From Paulinella micropora (Eukaryota; Cercozoa; Imbricatea; Euglyphida): a stretch of 64,000 bases of DNA. The notes below the pieces were generated by a model that was not told where the DNA came from, did no database searches, and worked only from the letters and a program-made list of their open reading frames with translations. The stretch's first letter is position 1, and each line of letters begins with the position of its first letter. Both the position numbers and the translations under genes were made by a program. The stretch spans positions 262,043 to 326,042 of the forward strand of contig BJOX01000269.1 of assembly GCA_009731375.1 (NCBI GenBank), written 5' to 3'. Of this stretch, positions 6,648-17,093 are shown one piece after another.

Positions 6648-9600
6648 TATCAATAACGGACACTCTGATTTCTGCTAATTGGTTTGCTTGGTCTTGTAGT
6701 ATATTCATGAGATTATTATTTTCTTTTTCTAATAAATCTATCGCTTGCGATAGATTACCTACTTTGTCTGATAATTGTTGAACCGCCTTAATTAACGGGG
6801 CGATAAATTTAGAATAACCTATACCATAACCGACATCACCACTATCAATACATTTAACATCTTCTGGATTGATACTTACACCCTTCAATTCGTATTCCGC
6901 TCTTTGCTTTGGACACGGAACCATAATTGTTTCTTTTATAAATCCGCCAAAATCTAACATATCCATATCTGTTAGTATGTCTTCTAATTCCTGTGCAATT
7001 AAGCCAGTCCTACATTTCTTGTTGTCATCAATCATACGATAGCAGACTGGATTTAACTTATTAATAAAATCTAAGCCTAAACATTCCTTTATATCTTCTT
7101 TTTTTCTCCTGTCTGAATATTGAATTGGATTAGACAATACCCATAATTGTCCATCGCTCGCTTTCAAAGACATTAAAGCAGTATTTGAATTATTCTCCCA
7201 TATGAACCCACTCGTTGAAGAACCATTCACTCTAAATCTAATAGAATAAGAAGTTAATCCTCCGCCTACTCCTCCTGCTGGTGCTGTTCCTCCACTTAAT
7301 GCTTTATTTGCCCCAGACTGGCTCATATAAATTCCCCAGTTTGAATCTCCAATGTCCCACATAAATATTCCTCTCGCATTTGTCCCGTCTGTTTGTCCTT
7401 GAATTGCTATTTTTGCCCCATCAGTTGATGCTGATGCCGTTGTTAGTGTGCCTGTGTATGTAATCCCCGAATTTGCCGTTATCGCCCCACCAGCAGTTAT
7501 TGCCTTCGTTGTTAATAAACCCGATGTGCTATCAATTGTCATTGCGGTGTTAAATGTTATATTACTTCCTACCGCTACTCCTGATGCGTATTGAAAAACA
7601 AGATTAGTGCCTTTGGCTATCATAAAATTTGAGGTAGCAGAACTTGACTTATCATTAGCCGCGCCATCCCAATAACAATCAAATTTTAATGATATGTCGC
7701 TATGACTATTGTTAATTAATTGAAAACAAGGATAATTTGGATCGGTTGTTGTAAATGCTTGTATGTGCGGCCCTGCTACACCAGATGTCCCGTATAATTC
7801 TAATCCACCAGTGTATGCCGCCAATGCTCTCGTTGTTCTTCCCAATATCAATGGTTTTCCTAGCGCCAATGTTATTTTGTCGCTCGTTACCAATGTCGTT
7901 GTTGATATCCCCGCAGTTGAAGTAATTGTTGTTCCTGTTATTGTTCCACCATTTGTTATGTTGTTTGAGTTCATATCTAAGGCACCATAAAAACGCATAC
8001 CGCCAGCATTGTTAAACCGGACAATGTCAGACGAAGCACTTTTATTGTCCAAAAGTTTTGAAATATAAAGTCCCGCCCCTTTTACATCAGACTCTACATT
8101 CGTGAATACATAACCTCTTTGGTCTGCGGTTCCACTTGAAGCGGTATTTAGAGTAAATAAGAAATATTGGTAATCACCCGTCGTCTGTGAAAAGAATATA
8201 TCTCCTCCGTTTTGGTTTAATATCCTCGCCCCATTATATGTTATATTTCCGCCATTAGTGATATCCACATTATTAAAATCGGCTTGGCTTAATAAGGTCA
8301 GTGCTTTTACGTCATTTCTTGTTCCATTAAATATCTTAATTCCTGTTATTGTTTGGTCTCCTGTTAATTTTACATTTTGCCCGTCCAATGTGTCCGCATA
8401 ACCTTTTGTCGCTCCGTCTGTTGATAATGTCGGAGTTCCAAGGTTGGCTATTTTGCTACTATTACAATCTAGCCCCGAAGCATTTACCCAACCGACGATT
8501 GCCCCATCAATAATGAAACTTATTTTTTTCGCATTTATTTCAAAGTTATCATTTACGCCCGTTCCCATATCAAGGCATCAGATAGTTCCTATATTGGCTG
8601 TGGAGTTGAAAACCACGAATGTTCCTTTTGTTGTCGCATTCGTTGAATTTCCAGTTATTTCAAGGGCGCTACTAAATGTTTTAATTCCTGCTATGGTTTG
8701 GTTTCCTGAGGTTTTAACCGCCGAAGTATCAAGGACAGAAACATCCACACCATCAACAAGATTTACATTTGTTATGCTTTGGCTTCCCATATTTAGTCCG
8801 CCATTCGCTGTTATCGCCCCACTCGCCGTTAATGTGGTTGTTGATATCCCCGCATTAGCCGTTATTGCCTTTGAAGCAGTAATTCCGGCATTAGCAATTC
8901 TAAATAGTTCATTTATTCCAGAGTAATAAAACACGTGGCTATCACCAAAAGCATTAACATTATAAATCAATGTATTACTAGCAATACCAAATCCATAAAA
9001 ACCAGTTGTTGATGGTGTTCCATTATCATACAAAACAAGTTTATTGTTGGCGAGAGCACTTCTATTTATGAAAACACTTTTGCCTGCTCCTACTACCACA
9101 TTGTCGGTTGTTGTTAATGTTGTTGTTGTTATCCCCGCATTTGCTTTGATTTCATTACTAAATGACTTAGTTCCTGCTATGGTTTGGTCTCCTGTTAGTT
9201 TGACGACTGCGGTATCAAGAGTGGATACATCAATACCATCAACATTACCAACATTTGTAATAGCAAAACCACCCATATTTAAACTACCCGTCATAGCCGT
9301 TGTGCCGTCCTTTGCTAATTTTGTATCGGTATATGCTTTTGTTGAAGCATCATTGTCATAGAATGGCGCAGGAAGCCCGCTGATTGCTGTCGTGCTGTTA
9401 AAATTTAAAACATTATTTGTCAATGTCATTCCACCCCCTGTTGTTGGAGCAAAAAGTATGGACGAGCCGACAAAAGATAATGGATAGCCCGTTGCGCCGC
9501 CTGCCTCCGACGAATAGATAGAGCCCATATTATTGTTATAATTAAAGAATAATTTGCCTGTGTTTAATGGATTTGAGTCTTTTACGGCCACATAAGTAGT

Positions 9601-10415
9601 AAATGTTTTGTTTCCTGTTATAGTCTGGTCTCCCGTTAGTTTTACCACCGAAGTATCAAGAGCCGAAACATCAATACCATCAACATTACCAACATTTGAA
9701 ATAGCAAATCCTCCCATATTTAATCCGCCCGTCATATTCGCGGTTCCGTCTAGTCGTAGAAAAGGTGAAGCAACATTTCTCCATTGGCCTGTGCTATAAA
9801 TGAGTAGTTGGTTATCGGCGGGTGTGCCTGTAATTAACACATCGCTATGTGTATTAATTGAGCCGTCCGCTGACACTTTATCATTATTGTCTTCGTGCTC
9901 TGATATCCAAGTATCAACATCTTTGGTATTTAGTAAATTAACTCCCGTTATATTCAAATTACCACCCATACTAATGTTGCCGAATTCATCAACATTTATC
10001 GGGAATGTTTTATTGACCCAGTTTATTGAGTTATATGTTAGATAACTATTCATCGCGATTGGTGCTGTAATGACGACATCCGTTAATTTATCCAGTTCAA
10101 AATCGCTTATATAACTTGAATTTAATGTAGCAAATGAAGTATTGCCTAGCCCATCTGTTTTTAATATTTGATTAGCCGTGCCGTCCGCTAATGGCAAATC
10201 ATATTCGTTATTAATTGACACATAACCAGTATCAGATATCAATAAAGAAGAGTTATTATTTCGCGACGATATATTATTGTTATGTCGTCTGTCCTTGCTT
10301 GTATTGAGTTTGCTTCTATGTGGTCGCCATATAATACTCCATCAACTTCTAAATCCTCGTCTATTATCACAGAGCCGTAATAGTGATATGCCCACGGATT
10401 TCCTAAATGGTTCAT
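6637..10415 (-). CDS. Long fibre-like protein with S74 chaperone domain (interrupted)
   Basis: About 1,260 codons. The best start is the ATG at 10415 (MNHLGNPWAYHYYGS). The frame must change near 10260. A single in-frame TGA at 8578-8580 then splits the rest, and both sides of it share one frame. The shaft has four or more copies of a repeat with NVDGIDVS, LDT and KLTGDQTITG elements, as in phage tail fibres. The C-terminus is a peptidase S74 intramolecular chaperone: SDRRKKEDIKECLGLDFI, then TGLIAQELEDIL and GYGIGYSKFIAPLIKAVQQL, ending in a coiled coil. S74 domains trimerise the fibre and are cut off autocatalytically. Likely the host-attachment fibre. The two lesions may be decay or errors. 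Confidence 0.75.
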
Positions 10416-10482
10416 ATTTTAATCAATTATTTTATATTCAATCTTATATTATAAGATTATATATATATTTAGTCTTAAAAAA
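10416..10482. promoter_or_regulatory. Divergent promoter with 17-bp palindrome
   Basis: The spacer between the fibre start (10415, minus) and the plus-strand gene at 10483 is almost all A and T. It contains ATCTTATATTATAAGAT at 10441-10457, the reverse complement of the motif found twice at 5808-5841. Presence in both divergent spacers of the block supports a regulatory role. Confidence 0.6.
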
Positions 10483-11112
10483 ATGAATATATTTGGCCGT
10501 TCGCAAGAGCAACAATCTATTGACACAAAAACAATCGCGGTCGTGGCTACCCCGACATTAACAAGAAACATTCAAAATGCGTATGTTGGTCTTGATATGC
10601 GCTCGTGGATGACTAGTTCAACATTTACAACTCTATGTACGGGCGGATATGGTAGCAAAACAATATCAAGTTTAGGATATGGTTATTTCATTAATGTAGC
10701 ATTTCGCGGTTCTTTGAATTTACCCGCGCCGACTGGCATAGCAACATTCCAATTTTGGTTTCATATCACAGATGGCACGAATACATATGATTATTATACC
10801 GAAGTGCTAAATTATACAACCGCCATTGATTATAAGTCTTTTGATTGTGTGTGGCTAATCCAAAGATACGGAGTTCAAATGAATTTAACGTTGCAGATGA
10901 CGTGTCCAAACCCCTCGGACACTATTAACAACCGCACTATACGAATTGTAGGTAATACAACAAATGATGCTCTGGTAACGTATGCGACTGGTGCGCCATT
11001 AACCATAGAAGTATATTATAAATCAGCGTCTGCGGAGCCTGTATCTTTCAAACCTTCATATTTCAATATTGATGTGATGAGAGACATAGCACTAACTGCG
11101 TCTTACACATGA
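10483..11112 (+). CDS. Beta-rich protein, possible penton or minor capsid (209 aa)
   Basis: A 209-residue protein with almost no charged low-complexity sequence and many alternating hydrophobic and aromatic segments (GYFINVAFRGSLNLPAP, ATFQFWFHITDG), as in a single jelly roll. PLVs and virophages encode a single-jelly-roll penton protein of similar or larger size, and this is the best candidate in the window, but there is no diagnostic motif. It lies on the plus strand behind the palindromic promoter and its stop overlaps the convergent gene by 10 bases. It could also be a fibre-knob or spike protein. Confidence 0.55.
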   Translation: MNIFGRSQEQQSIDTKTIAVVATPTLTRNIQNAYVGLDMRSWMTSSTFTTLCTGGYGSKTISSLGYGYFINVAFRGSLNLPAPTGIATFQFWFHITDGTNTYDYYTEVLNYTTAIDYKSFDCVWLIQRYGVQMNLTLQMTCPNPSDTINNRTIRIVGNTTNDALVTYATGAPLTIEVYYKSASAEPVSFKPSYFNIDVMRDIALTASYT

Positions 11113-11733
11113 AACCTGTCATACGTATCTTTTAGTGTCGTGAGTTTGCCCTCGTGTTGAGATAAAACATCGCGGAAAAACGTCTTATAATCTAACTTAC
11201 CATATTTAAGAATGGGGCGTTGCTCTGGCGGTATGTGTGCGTATCTGCTTTCGTGCCATTTCTTCATATCCTCCTGTAATATGGTGCGGTCTTCAACTTT
11301 CATATACAAGAAATTAAACGGGTCTTTTGATACTTTCAAATGTGCCGTTATTATTTCATAGCAACTATACCCGCCCTCGGGCGGATTCCGCTTTGCCTTA
11401 ATCGGTGTTTTCTTTTCCATAACTGGCATTTCTTTTTTCGCCAATTCTTCTCCTACGTTGGCCTTGATTTCAGTAATACCAGTTTCCTTCAAATCACTTT
11501 CTTTAAAAGGCGTAAATTCTTCTGGTTCGTCATTAAAAACAACGCTCTTCAATGTATCAACGGGGGGCAATGAAACTTCAACGTTATCACCCGCGGGGGT
11601 TGTTCGGGTCGGTATTTTTCGTAAATGCGACGATATCAGTTTTAAGTGATTTGCTTGTTGGTGGTTTAATATCACTACTTAAATGAGTCCATTTTTCTAT
11701 CGCATCTAAATAGTTTTGCTTAGTAGATAACAT
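11103..11733 (-). CDS. Accessory protein with conserved box, needs a +1 frame change
   Basis: An ATG at 11733 opens MLSTKQNYLDAIEKW, which runs to a TGA at 11587-11589. The downstream part, open from before 11675, is in the +1 frame and carries DLKETGITEIKANVGE, then a C-terminal region of unknown type. A homologous gene at 45337-45748 has the same N-terminal element (TKQDYLNEIEKW), the same +1 frame change and the same box, with many silent base differences in the box. So the box is under selection in this frame, and the frame change may be programmed. The C-terminus has no ExoX-like domain, unlike the homologue. Function unknown. Confidence 0.6.
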
Positions 11734-11777
11734 ACTATATTAACTACAAGAAAAAAAAATCCGTTTTTATATATTGT

Positions 11778-14626
11778 TTATTCATCGTCGTCGTCGTCGT
11801 CATCGTCAAAAGTCCATTCATTATCACCATAAATAACCTTCCATTGATTTTTACATTCTTCTAAAGTTGGCAAATCTACGTATCTAACTCGCGTGCCTGC
11901 TTCCATCGTTTTCTTCTTTTCTACCATATTTGGCATTAGTTTTTTAAGACTAGTCCAGAAACTAACACGCGAAGTGTGCGGGTCATTCGCATTGGCTTCA
12001 TACACATCATACAATGCTTCTTTTGAAACTTCTCCACCAAAATGAATTTCTGGAAAGTCTTTCGTGATATATCCTAAGTTTAAGCAATCCAACCACCACT
12101 TTCTCAACTTTGAAAGAGATTTTACTTTTTGTTCTCGTAGCCCCTTTGTAATGATTGTTTCGCGGTCGTTAAACTCGCTGAGGTCTCGTTCAAGGAGAAA
12201 CTTTGCCAGTCGTTGCCTGTCAATAGACCTAATATCCGCAATCACTTTTCTCTTTTCGTCTGATTTCATGAGTGCCAGTTCGTCAGACACTTCAAGGACG
12301 AGTCATCGTTGCTCTGTGGTGCCCGCTGGCACCACCCATTCTTCGTTTGAAGCAAGGACTAGAAATAACATATTTTCTAATGTTAGATTTGGTAAATATT
12401 TCTGTTTAAGAGTGAGCGTGTTTTCTTATACAAGTTTCTTAATTGTTCCCGCTCGTTCTTTATCACCACCCCATACCATTTCGTCCATAAACACTACGAT
12501 TGCTTTTGCGAGTTGAGCATTAAAATCTCCCAATGTTTCTCTAACGTCGGACGGCTGGAAGTAATAATCGGCACCAATTATGTCTTTGAATATTTCAAGA
12601 ATAATCCCCTTACCTGCTCGTTCAGTGCTCGTTAAAACCAATGATAAATGTAGTTTTTGCCACGGCTTTTGGTAAATGCTCGCAAACATATCAAGCACCT
12701 TTTTATATATGTCCTGCCTTCCCCCGCACCATCTGTTTAGGATATGTTGAAAGAATGCTTCATTTTTTTCTTCTTCTGCCGTGAAGGATTTCACGTCTTT
12801 TAATGTGTCTGCTGGAATTTCAAAACCCTTAAACAAGTTGTAAAATCCTTTTTTGTCGTTATCAAAGTATGCCTTAGGGTCAAAGATTACGTCATTTACT
12901 TCTTGTCTTCTCGGGTGTGTATTCCACATTTTATACAAATCAACAACATTCAATGTGGCGGGGTTTTTGCCAAGTGCTATCCAGTCCTCCTTTGATAGAT
13001 TGGTCTTTACTCTTTTGTTTTTGAAGAATGACTCCATTGCTGACTCCGTCTTGTAGCGAAATACCTTCTTGCATTTGGAATCAACATATCCTTCAATTAT
13101 GGCGGGCTTCGCCAAGTTAGCAAAAGTGTATGAATTATTCATCCAAGCCAAAGCAGTGTCTATCAACTCTTTGAATTTTTCTAAACTATTACATTCGCTG
13201 GCAAGTCGGCGCAGGTCATCAATCGTGTTGATATTGCGGACGATCGGGGGTAATAATTCGTGAATTTTCATGCCTTTACCCTCGCAACTGCTATCGTGGC
13301 AGTAGAAATACAGCCCGTCTCTTCTCCACACTACATAGCAATTGTCGCTGGTGTTTTCTTCCCCGTTTATAATACATACTCGTGTCCCCTTGGTTTTCAA
13401 AACAAACATTCTCTGCTTTATTTCAGCGATTTCTACATTTGGTATTTTGCGGAGTATAATTTCGCGTATTTCGTCCAATGTAATATGTTGATATCGCTTC
13501 AAAGTTGTATATTCGGGGATTTTGACGTCGTAGAATGTATTGTCATCGGGGCGCATAATCAGATAATCGTCTATTTCTACATCTTGTAGCAGTTTCAAAG
13601 TGTTTGTTTTTGGTGTGTATGAATACGGGAGCAAAACGCGGTCGCTATCTTCTTTATGAGAGTAGATAGTGCGAAAAGCCCTGTTTTTGTTATAGACGGA
13701 GATATCAAGTATGGTTCGTAATTCAATATTCTTGTCGGCTCGTTCAAACGTGAAGCAAAGGTCGGGNNNNNNNNNNNNNNNNNNNNNNNNNNNNNNNNNN
13801 NNNNNNNNNNNNNNNNNNNNNNNNNNNNNNNNNNNNNNNNNNNNNNNNNNNNNNNNNNNNNNNNNNNNNNNNNNNNNNNNNNNNNNNNNNNNNNNNNNNN
13901 NNNNNNNNNNNNNNNNNNNNNNNNNNNNNNNNNNNNNNNNNNNNNNNNNNNNNNNNNNNNNNNNNNNNNNNNNNNNNNNNNNNNNNNNNNNNNNNNNNNN
14001 NNNNNNNNNNNNNNNNNNNNNNNNNNNNNNNNNNNNNNNNNNNNNNNNNNNNNNNNNNNNNNNNNNNNNNNNNNNNNNNNNNNNNNNNNNNNNNNNNNNN
14101 NNNNNNNNNNNNNNNNNNNNNNNNNNNNNNNNNNNNNNNNNNNNNNNNNNNNNNNAGGTCGGGATAATCTTTTTCAATCACCACTTCCACATACTTCCAA
14201 AACTCTTTTTGTGTTTCGCAGTTTTTGAATACTAAGCCGTTATCGTAAGAAAAATGGCACGACATTTTACCATCCTTACACGCGTCTAAGAATTTGGCTT
14301 TTTTGGAGTTATACTTCAAGCCTACATTGGCGAATACGTTTTCCATAAGCGTGTTCCACCGCTCATACATTTTCTCTCGTGTGATTGATAATTCATCGCC
14401 ATCAATGTCGGCAAACATTCGTTGGGGTTTGTTTTCCATTAATACTTCATAGTATTGCTTTTGGTCATCGGGCGTGTCTTCAATCAATTCAATGAAATCT
14501 TCTTGGCATGGCATAGTGGCGAATTGTTTATTTCCCCACTTGATAAGAACCGCATCTTGTGGTTTATCTCTCAGTGCTTCTTCTTGTTTGTAATACCATT
14601 GGTTATTGGTCAGTGTCGGTGGTCAT
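11778..14626 (-). pseudogene. AEP primase-SF3 helicase, interrupted by stops and a gap
   Basis: Primase-helicase fusion for viral DNA replication. The primase part shows FADIDGDE (metal-binding acidic pair), the SCHFSY His motif and VYNKNRAFRTIYSHK, as in the herpes-pox type of archaeo-eukaryotic primases, then a small zinc site around FYCHDSSCEGKG. The helicase part has a Walker A-like STERAGKG (atypical, no Ser/Thr after GK) and a Walker B region VVFMDEMVWGGDKERAG. The D5-like C-terminal domain lies at 11778-12290 and ends in an Asp run. In-frame stops: TAA 12426-12428 and TGA 12303-12305. Near 14600 the first codons also need a frame change. The N gap at 13767-14155 appears spurious. Probably a decayed copy. 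Confidence 0.8.
13767..14155. other. Assembly gap, probably not a real gap
   Basis: 389 N. The eight bases aggtcggg stand immediately on both sides (13759-13766 and 14156-14163). Overlapping them removes 397 bases and brings the two flanking coding parts of the primase into the same frame. This suggests that two contig ends overlap and nothing is missing. Confidence 0.7.
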
Positions 14627-14767
14627 GTTATATAGTCGCTCGGATATTTTTATAAAAATAAATTAAATATTCTATATATCCGTATATCTATGTATATCAT
14701 TGTCCTTAAATAGGAAATTAGATTTTTTTATATATCGTTATAACAAAAAAAAAACTTGTTTCTTTTC

Positions 14768-15280
14768 TTACTTATTCAAGCACCCGCAGGGTATAAATCC
14801 TTTGTATTGTCCGCAATCTTCGCAATGCTTCAACCTATTTATTAAGCAGGCTTTGTGATAATACTTGTCTCTGTTCGGATATTTTTCTACAATCTTTTTT
14901 GGAATTGCCCTATTGCTATCACAATAACAACAAAATTTAATGTTGGGATTGTCAAGAGTGCGGATGAGCAATGACAAGTCTTCGTTCATTATATCGTTCT
15001 TAAACCGCTTGATACATTCAGAGCCCAGCACCATTTCGCTCCCGTTTTTTACATTTTTTACAATGTAATTCTTCGTAATCTCGTGTGAGCAACAACAATA
15101 TTGTTCTTCCCCTTTTTCTATACTTTCCATAAGTTTCCAGTCGGCCGTGTTCCACTTTCCATCGGGTGATAGAAATGAAACGGCATTGACTAGATTTAGA
15201 AAATAACTTCCATTCACGTAATCCAAATGAAGTTGTAAGTCTTCGTATGTCCAATACGATCGGCGGTGAGAGGTGTCCAT
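14768..15280 (-). CDS. Zinc-binding protein with two cysteine clusters (170 aa)
   Basis: 170 residues. The central region has CCCSHEITKNYIVKN followed by LGSECIKRF, a pattern (paired Cys, then G-S-x-C-I-x-R-F) seen in small zinc proteins of large DNA viruses and phages. The C-terminal part has CCYC, then HKACLINRLKHCEDCGQYK and CGC, enough for one or two more zinc sites. The N-terminus (SYWTYEDLQLHLDYVNGSY) looks helical. It lies upstream of the primase-helicase in the same direction, with an AT-rich spacer, so a nucleic-acid-binding role in replication or transcription is likely but unproven. Confidence 0.6.
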   Translation of the reverse strand: MDTSHRRSYWTYEDLQLHLDYVNGSYFLNLVNAVSFLSPDGKWNTADWKLMESIEKGEEQYCCCSHEITKNYIVKNVKNGSEMVLGSECIKRFKNDIMNEDLSLLIRTLDNPNIKFCCYCDSNRAIPKKIVEKYPNRDKYYHKACLINRLKHCEDCGQYKGFIPCGCLNK

Positions 15281-15356
15281 GGTTTATATAATAGTGTATA
15301 TATTTTTATATATAAAATAAATTATATATTGTTTAACATACTATTACGAAACGCCC

Positions 15357-15548
15357 TTAATTCAAGTAATTCGGCTTTTGTTTTTCGTATTTCTCCTTCC
15401 GCATTATTTTTATCCTTTCTTGGTTCTTATAATAGTATGCCTTCGCATTTTCCCTATTCTTATCAGGATGAGCCTTCAAAAATGCTTTCGCCCTTTCCCT
15501 TCTCCGTTGAACGATTTCTTCCTTAGTGAATTGAGGTGTCCTCGGCAT
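15357..15548 (-). CDS. Small highly basic helical protein (63 aa)
   Basis: 63 residues, almost entirely helical and rich in Lys, Arg and Glu (EEIVQRRRERAKAFLKAH, KNQERIKIMRKEKYEKQ). Such tracts occur as C-terminal arms of AP2-like or zinc-finger DNA-binding proteins in large DNA viruses, and the small gene at 50388-50890 may be a relative. On its own it could be a DNA-binding peptide. It is the outermost gene recognised at this end of the block. Confidence 0.45.
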   Translation of the reverse strand: MPRTPQFTKEEIVQRRRERAKAFLKAHPDKNRENAKAYYYKNQERIKIMRKEKYEKQKPNYLN

Positions 15549-15637
15549 TATGTCTCTTATATATATAATTATATTATTTTAATTATTTTAAATAGAAAAT
15601 CCACCCGCGCTAAAAACACACGTAAATAGTCTCTGTT

Positions 15638-15945
15638 TCCACTTGGACACTTGAGAGTGCTATTAAGCAACCGAGTGAGAGAAATTTGTTTTAGTATTAA
15701 TAGTGTCCAAGGTTGTCAGAATCCAATACTTTTTTTTAGAAACTTTTATAAACGGTGATATGAAAAATGGGGAGAGGAAAAAAAATTTACTTTTTTTTAA
15801 TAAAAGGTTGGACAGGTTGGACAATATAAAAAATGTGTAATACGAAGAAGAATTATATATAAAATATTGAAATTTAACGATAAAAAAGTGTCCAACCTTT
15901 AAAAAAGCTACTCGGACACGGCCAACCTTGGGGTTGGACACCAAT
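15638..15945. repeat. Cluster of GTTGGACAC-type motifs in both orientations
   Basis: Variants of TTGGACAC or its complement occur at about 15643, 15703, 15806, 15815, 15888, 15915 and 15933, some as inverted pairs (aaaggttggaca with tgtccaaccttt). A further copy lies past the gap near 16580. The rest of 15549-16052 is AT-rich without a supported gene. The cluster may mark the virus terminus or a regulatory or replication site. Confidence 0.5.
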
Positions 15946-16052
15946 AGGAGAAGGTATTTCACTCCCCCTGCTCTTATATTCATCTGTTTGTGTGCTGTAT
16001 CGTTTGCCCTTATTGTGTGTGTTTTCCCCCCAACCCCCCCCCCCCCCCCCTC

Positions 16053-16424
16053 NNNNNNNNNNNNNNNNNNNNNNNNNNNNNNNNNNNNNNNNNNNNNNNN
16101 NNNNNNNNNNNNNNNNNNNNNNNNNNNNNNNNNNNNNNNNNNNNNNNNNNNNNNNNNNNNNNNNNNNNNNNNNNNNNNNNNNNNNNNNNNNNNNNNNNNN
16201 NNNNNNNNNNNNNNNNNNNNNNNNNNNNNNNNNNNNNNNNNNNNNNNNNNNNNNNNNNNNNNNNNNNNNNNNNNNNNNNNNNNNNNNNNNNNNNNNNNNN
16301 NNNNNNNNNNNNNNNNNNNNNNNNNNNNNNNNNNNNNNNNNNNNNNNNNNNNNNNNNNNNNNNNNNNNNNNNNNNNNNNNNNNNNNNNNNNNNNNNNNNN
16401 NNNNNNNNNNNNNNNNNNNNNNNN
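16053..16424. other. Assembly gap after a poly-C run
   Basis: 372 N, directly preceded by about 16 C at 16035-16050. A homopolymer run that stops the assembly is the likely cause. Open frames across it are not real genes. The flank at 16425-16600 is AT-rich and I see nothing in it except one GGTTGGACAC motif near 16580. Confidence 0.9.
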
Positions 16425-16599
16425 ATATGGTTTATGTGTCCTTTCGTCAAAATCTCTCTTAATGTGCTCAGTTAGAAAAATTTATGTTAAACATTTGACA
16501 TTTTTTTGTTTTCTGTGTATGTTTTCTATATGTCAAATATTGGTTTTTTTACTTTTTTAAGGCTTGTTTTATAGTTTGCGGTTGGACACGTCGCGAATA

Positions 16600-16734
16600 C
16601 ATAAATGATACATATATATATATGTGTGTGTGTATGTATGTATGTATGTACATACGTATGTACGTATGATAATATTATATATATATATATATATAATATT
16701 ATATATAAGTATATATATATGTGTATATATGTAA

Positions 16735-16765
<31 letters not shown>

Positions 16766-16850
16766 ATATATGTATGTATGAATAAATAAATAAATAAAAT
16801 AAATAAATAAATAAATATATATATGTGTGTGTGAGAGAGAGAGAGAATCA
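16600..16850. repeat. AT-rich microsatellites (TA, TGTA, AATA, GA)
   Basis: A mixed run of (ta)n, (tgta)n, (aata)n and, at its end, (ga)n. No coding content. It separates the virus block and gap from the CACTA-like element. Confidence 0.9.
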
Positions 16851-16856
16851 ATCATC

Positions 16857-17036
16857 AAAGTAATGGGGCAATCATAAATTTGGTGATGCAATCATAAATT
16901 GTATGATAGAATCATAAATGTGATGATACAATCATAAATTTGATTATACAGTCATAAATTTGGTGATGCAATCATAAATGTGCGGATAGAATCATAATTT
17001 GGATGATACAATTATAAGTTTGATGATATATATATA
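16857..17036. repeat. Left subterminal repeats
   Basis: About nine units of roughly 19 bp of the type gatgatacaatcataaattt with variants, in direct order. Similar units with cgtaaatttgatgatg stand at the right end (26100-26470). They are likely transposase-binding subterminal repeats. Confidence 0.6.
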
Positions 17037-17093
17037 TATACATATATATACATTTGTGTGTGTGTTTTTGGTGGTTAGCTAGCTGAAGCGTTT

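Larger units (their letters stand above)
1..15950 (-). mobile_element. Endogenous polinton-like virus, left block
   Basis: This AT-rich block holds a tight run of virus genes, mostly on the minus strand: MCP N-terminus, packaging ATPase, PLA2-domain virion protein, S74 fibre, membrane protein and AEP primase-SF3 helicase. A double-jelly-roll MCP, an A32-like ATPase and (in the second block) a protein-primed PolB is the hallmark set of polinton-like viruses and relatives. No integrase, cysteine protease or retroviral-type integrase is seen. The outer boundary is uncertain. Coding ends at 15548 and a cluster of GTTGGACAC-type repeats follows up to about 15945. In-frame stops and frameshifts in several genes suggest a decaying endogenous copy. 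The block is cut at base 1. Confidence 0.85.

Noticed and set aside
8578-8580. Use of TGA as a sense codon in the virus
   Set aside because: Stops also include TAA and TAG and sites need frameshift repairs nearby. TGG is used normally in long genes.
7763-9799. Plus-strand frames opposite the fibre gene
   Set aside because: Shadows of the repeated fibre shaft, without own motifs.
1-15950. Virophage or full Maverick/polinton
   Set aside because: No retroviral-type integrase or cysteine protease is visible, and the primase-helicase plus PolB set fits a PLV better. The limit is fuzzy.
16010-16560. Open frames crossing the N gap at 16053-16424
   Set aside because: They consist almost wholly of N and poly-C translation.
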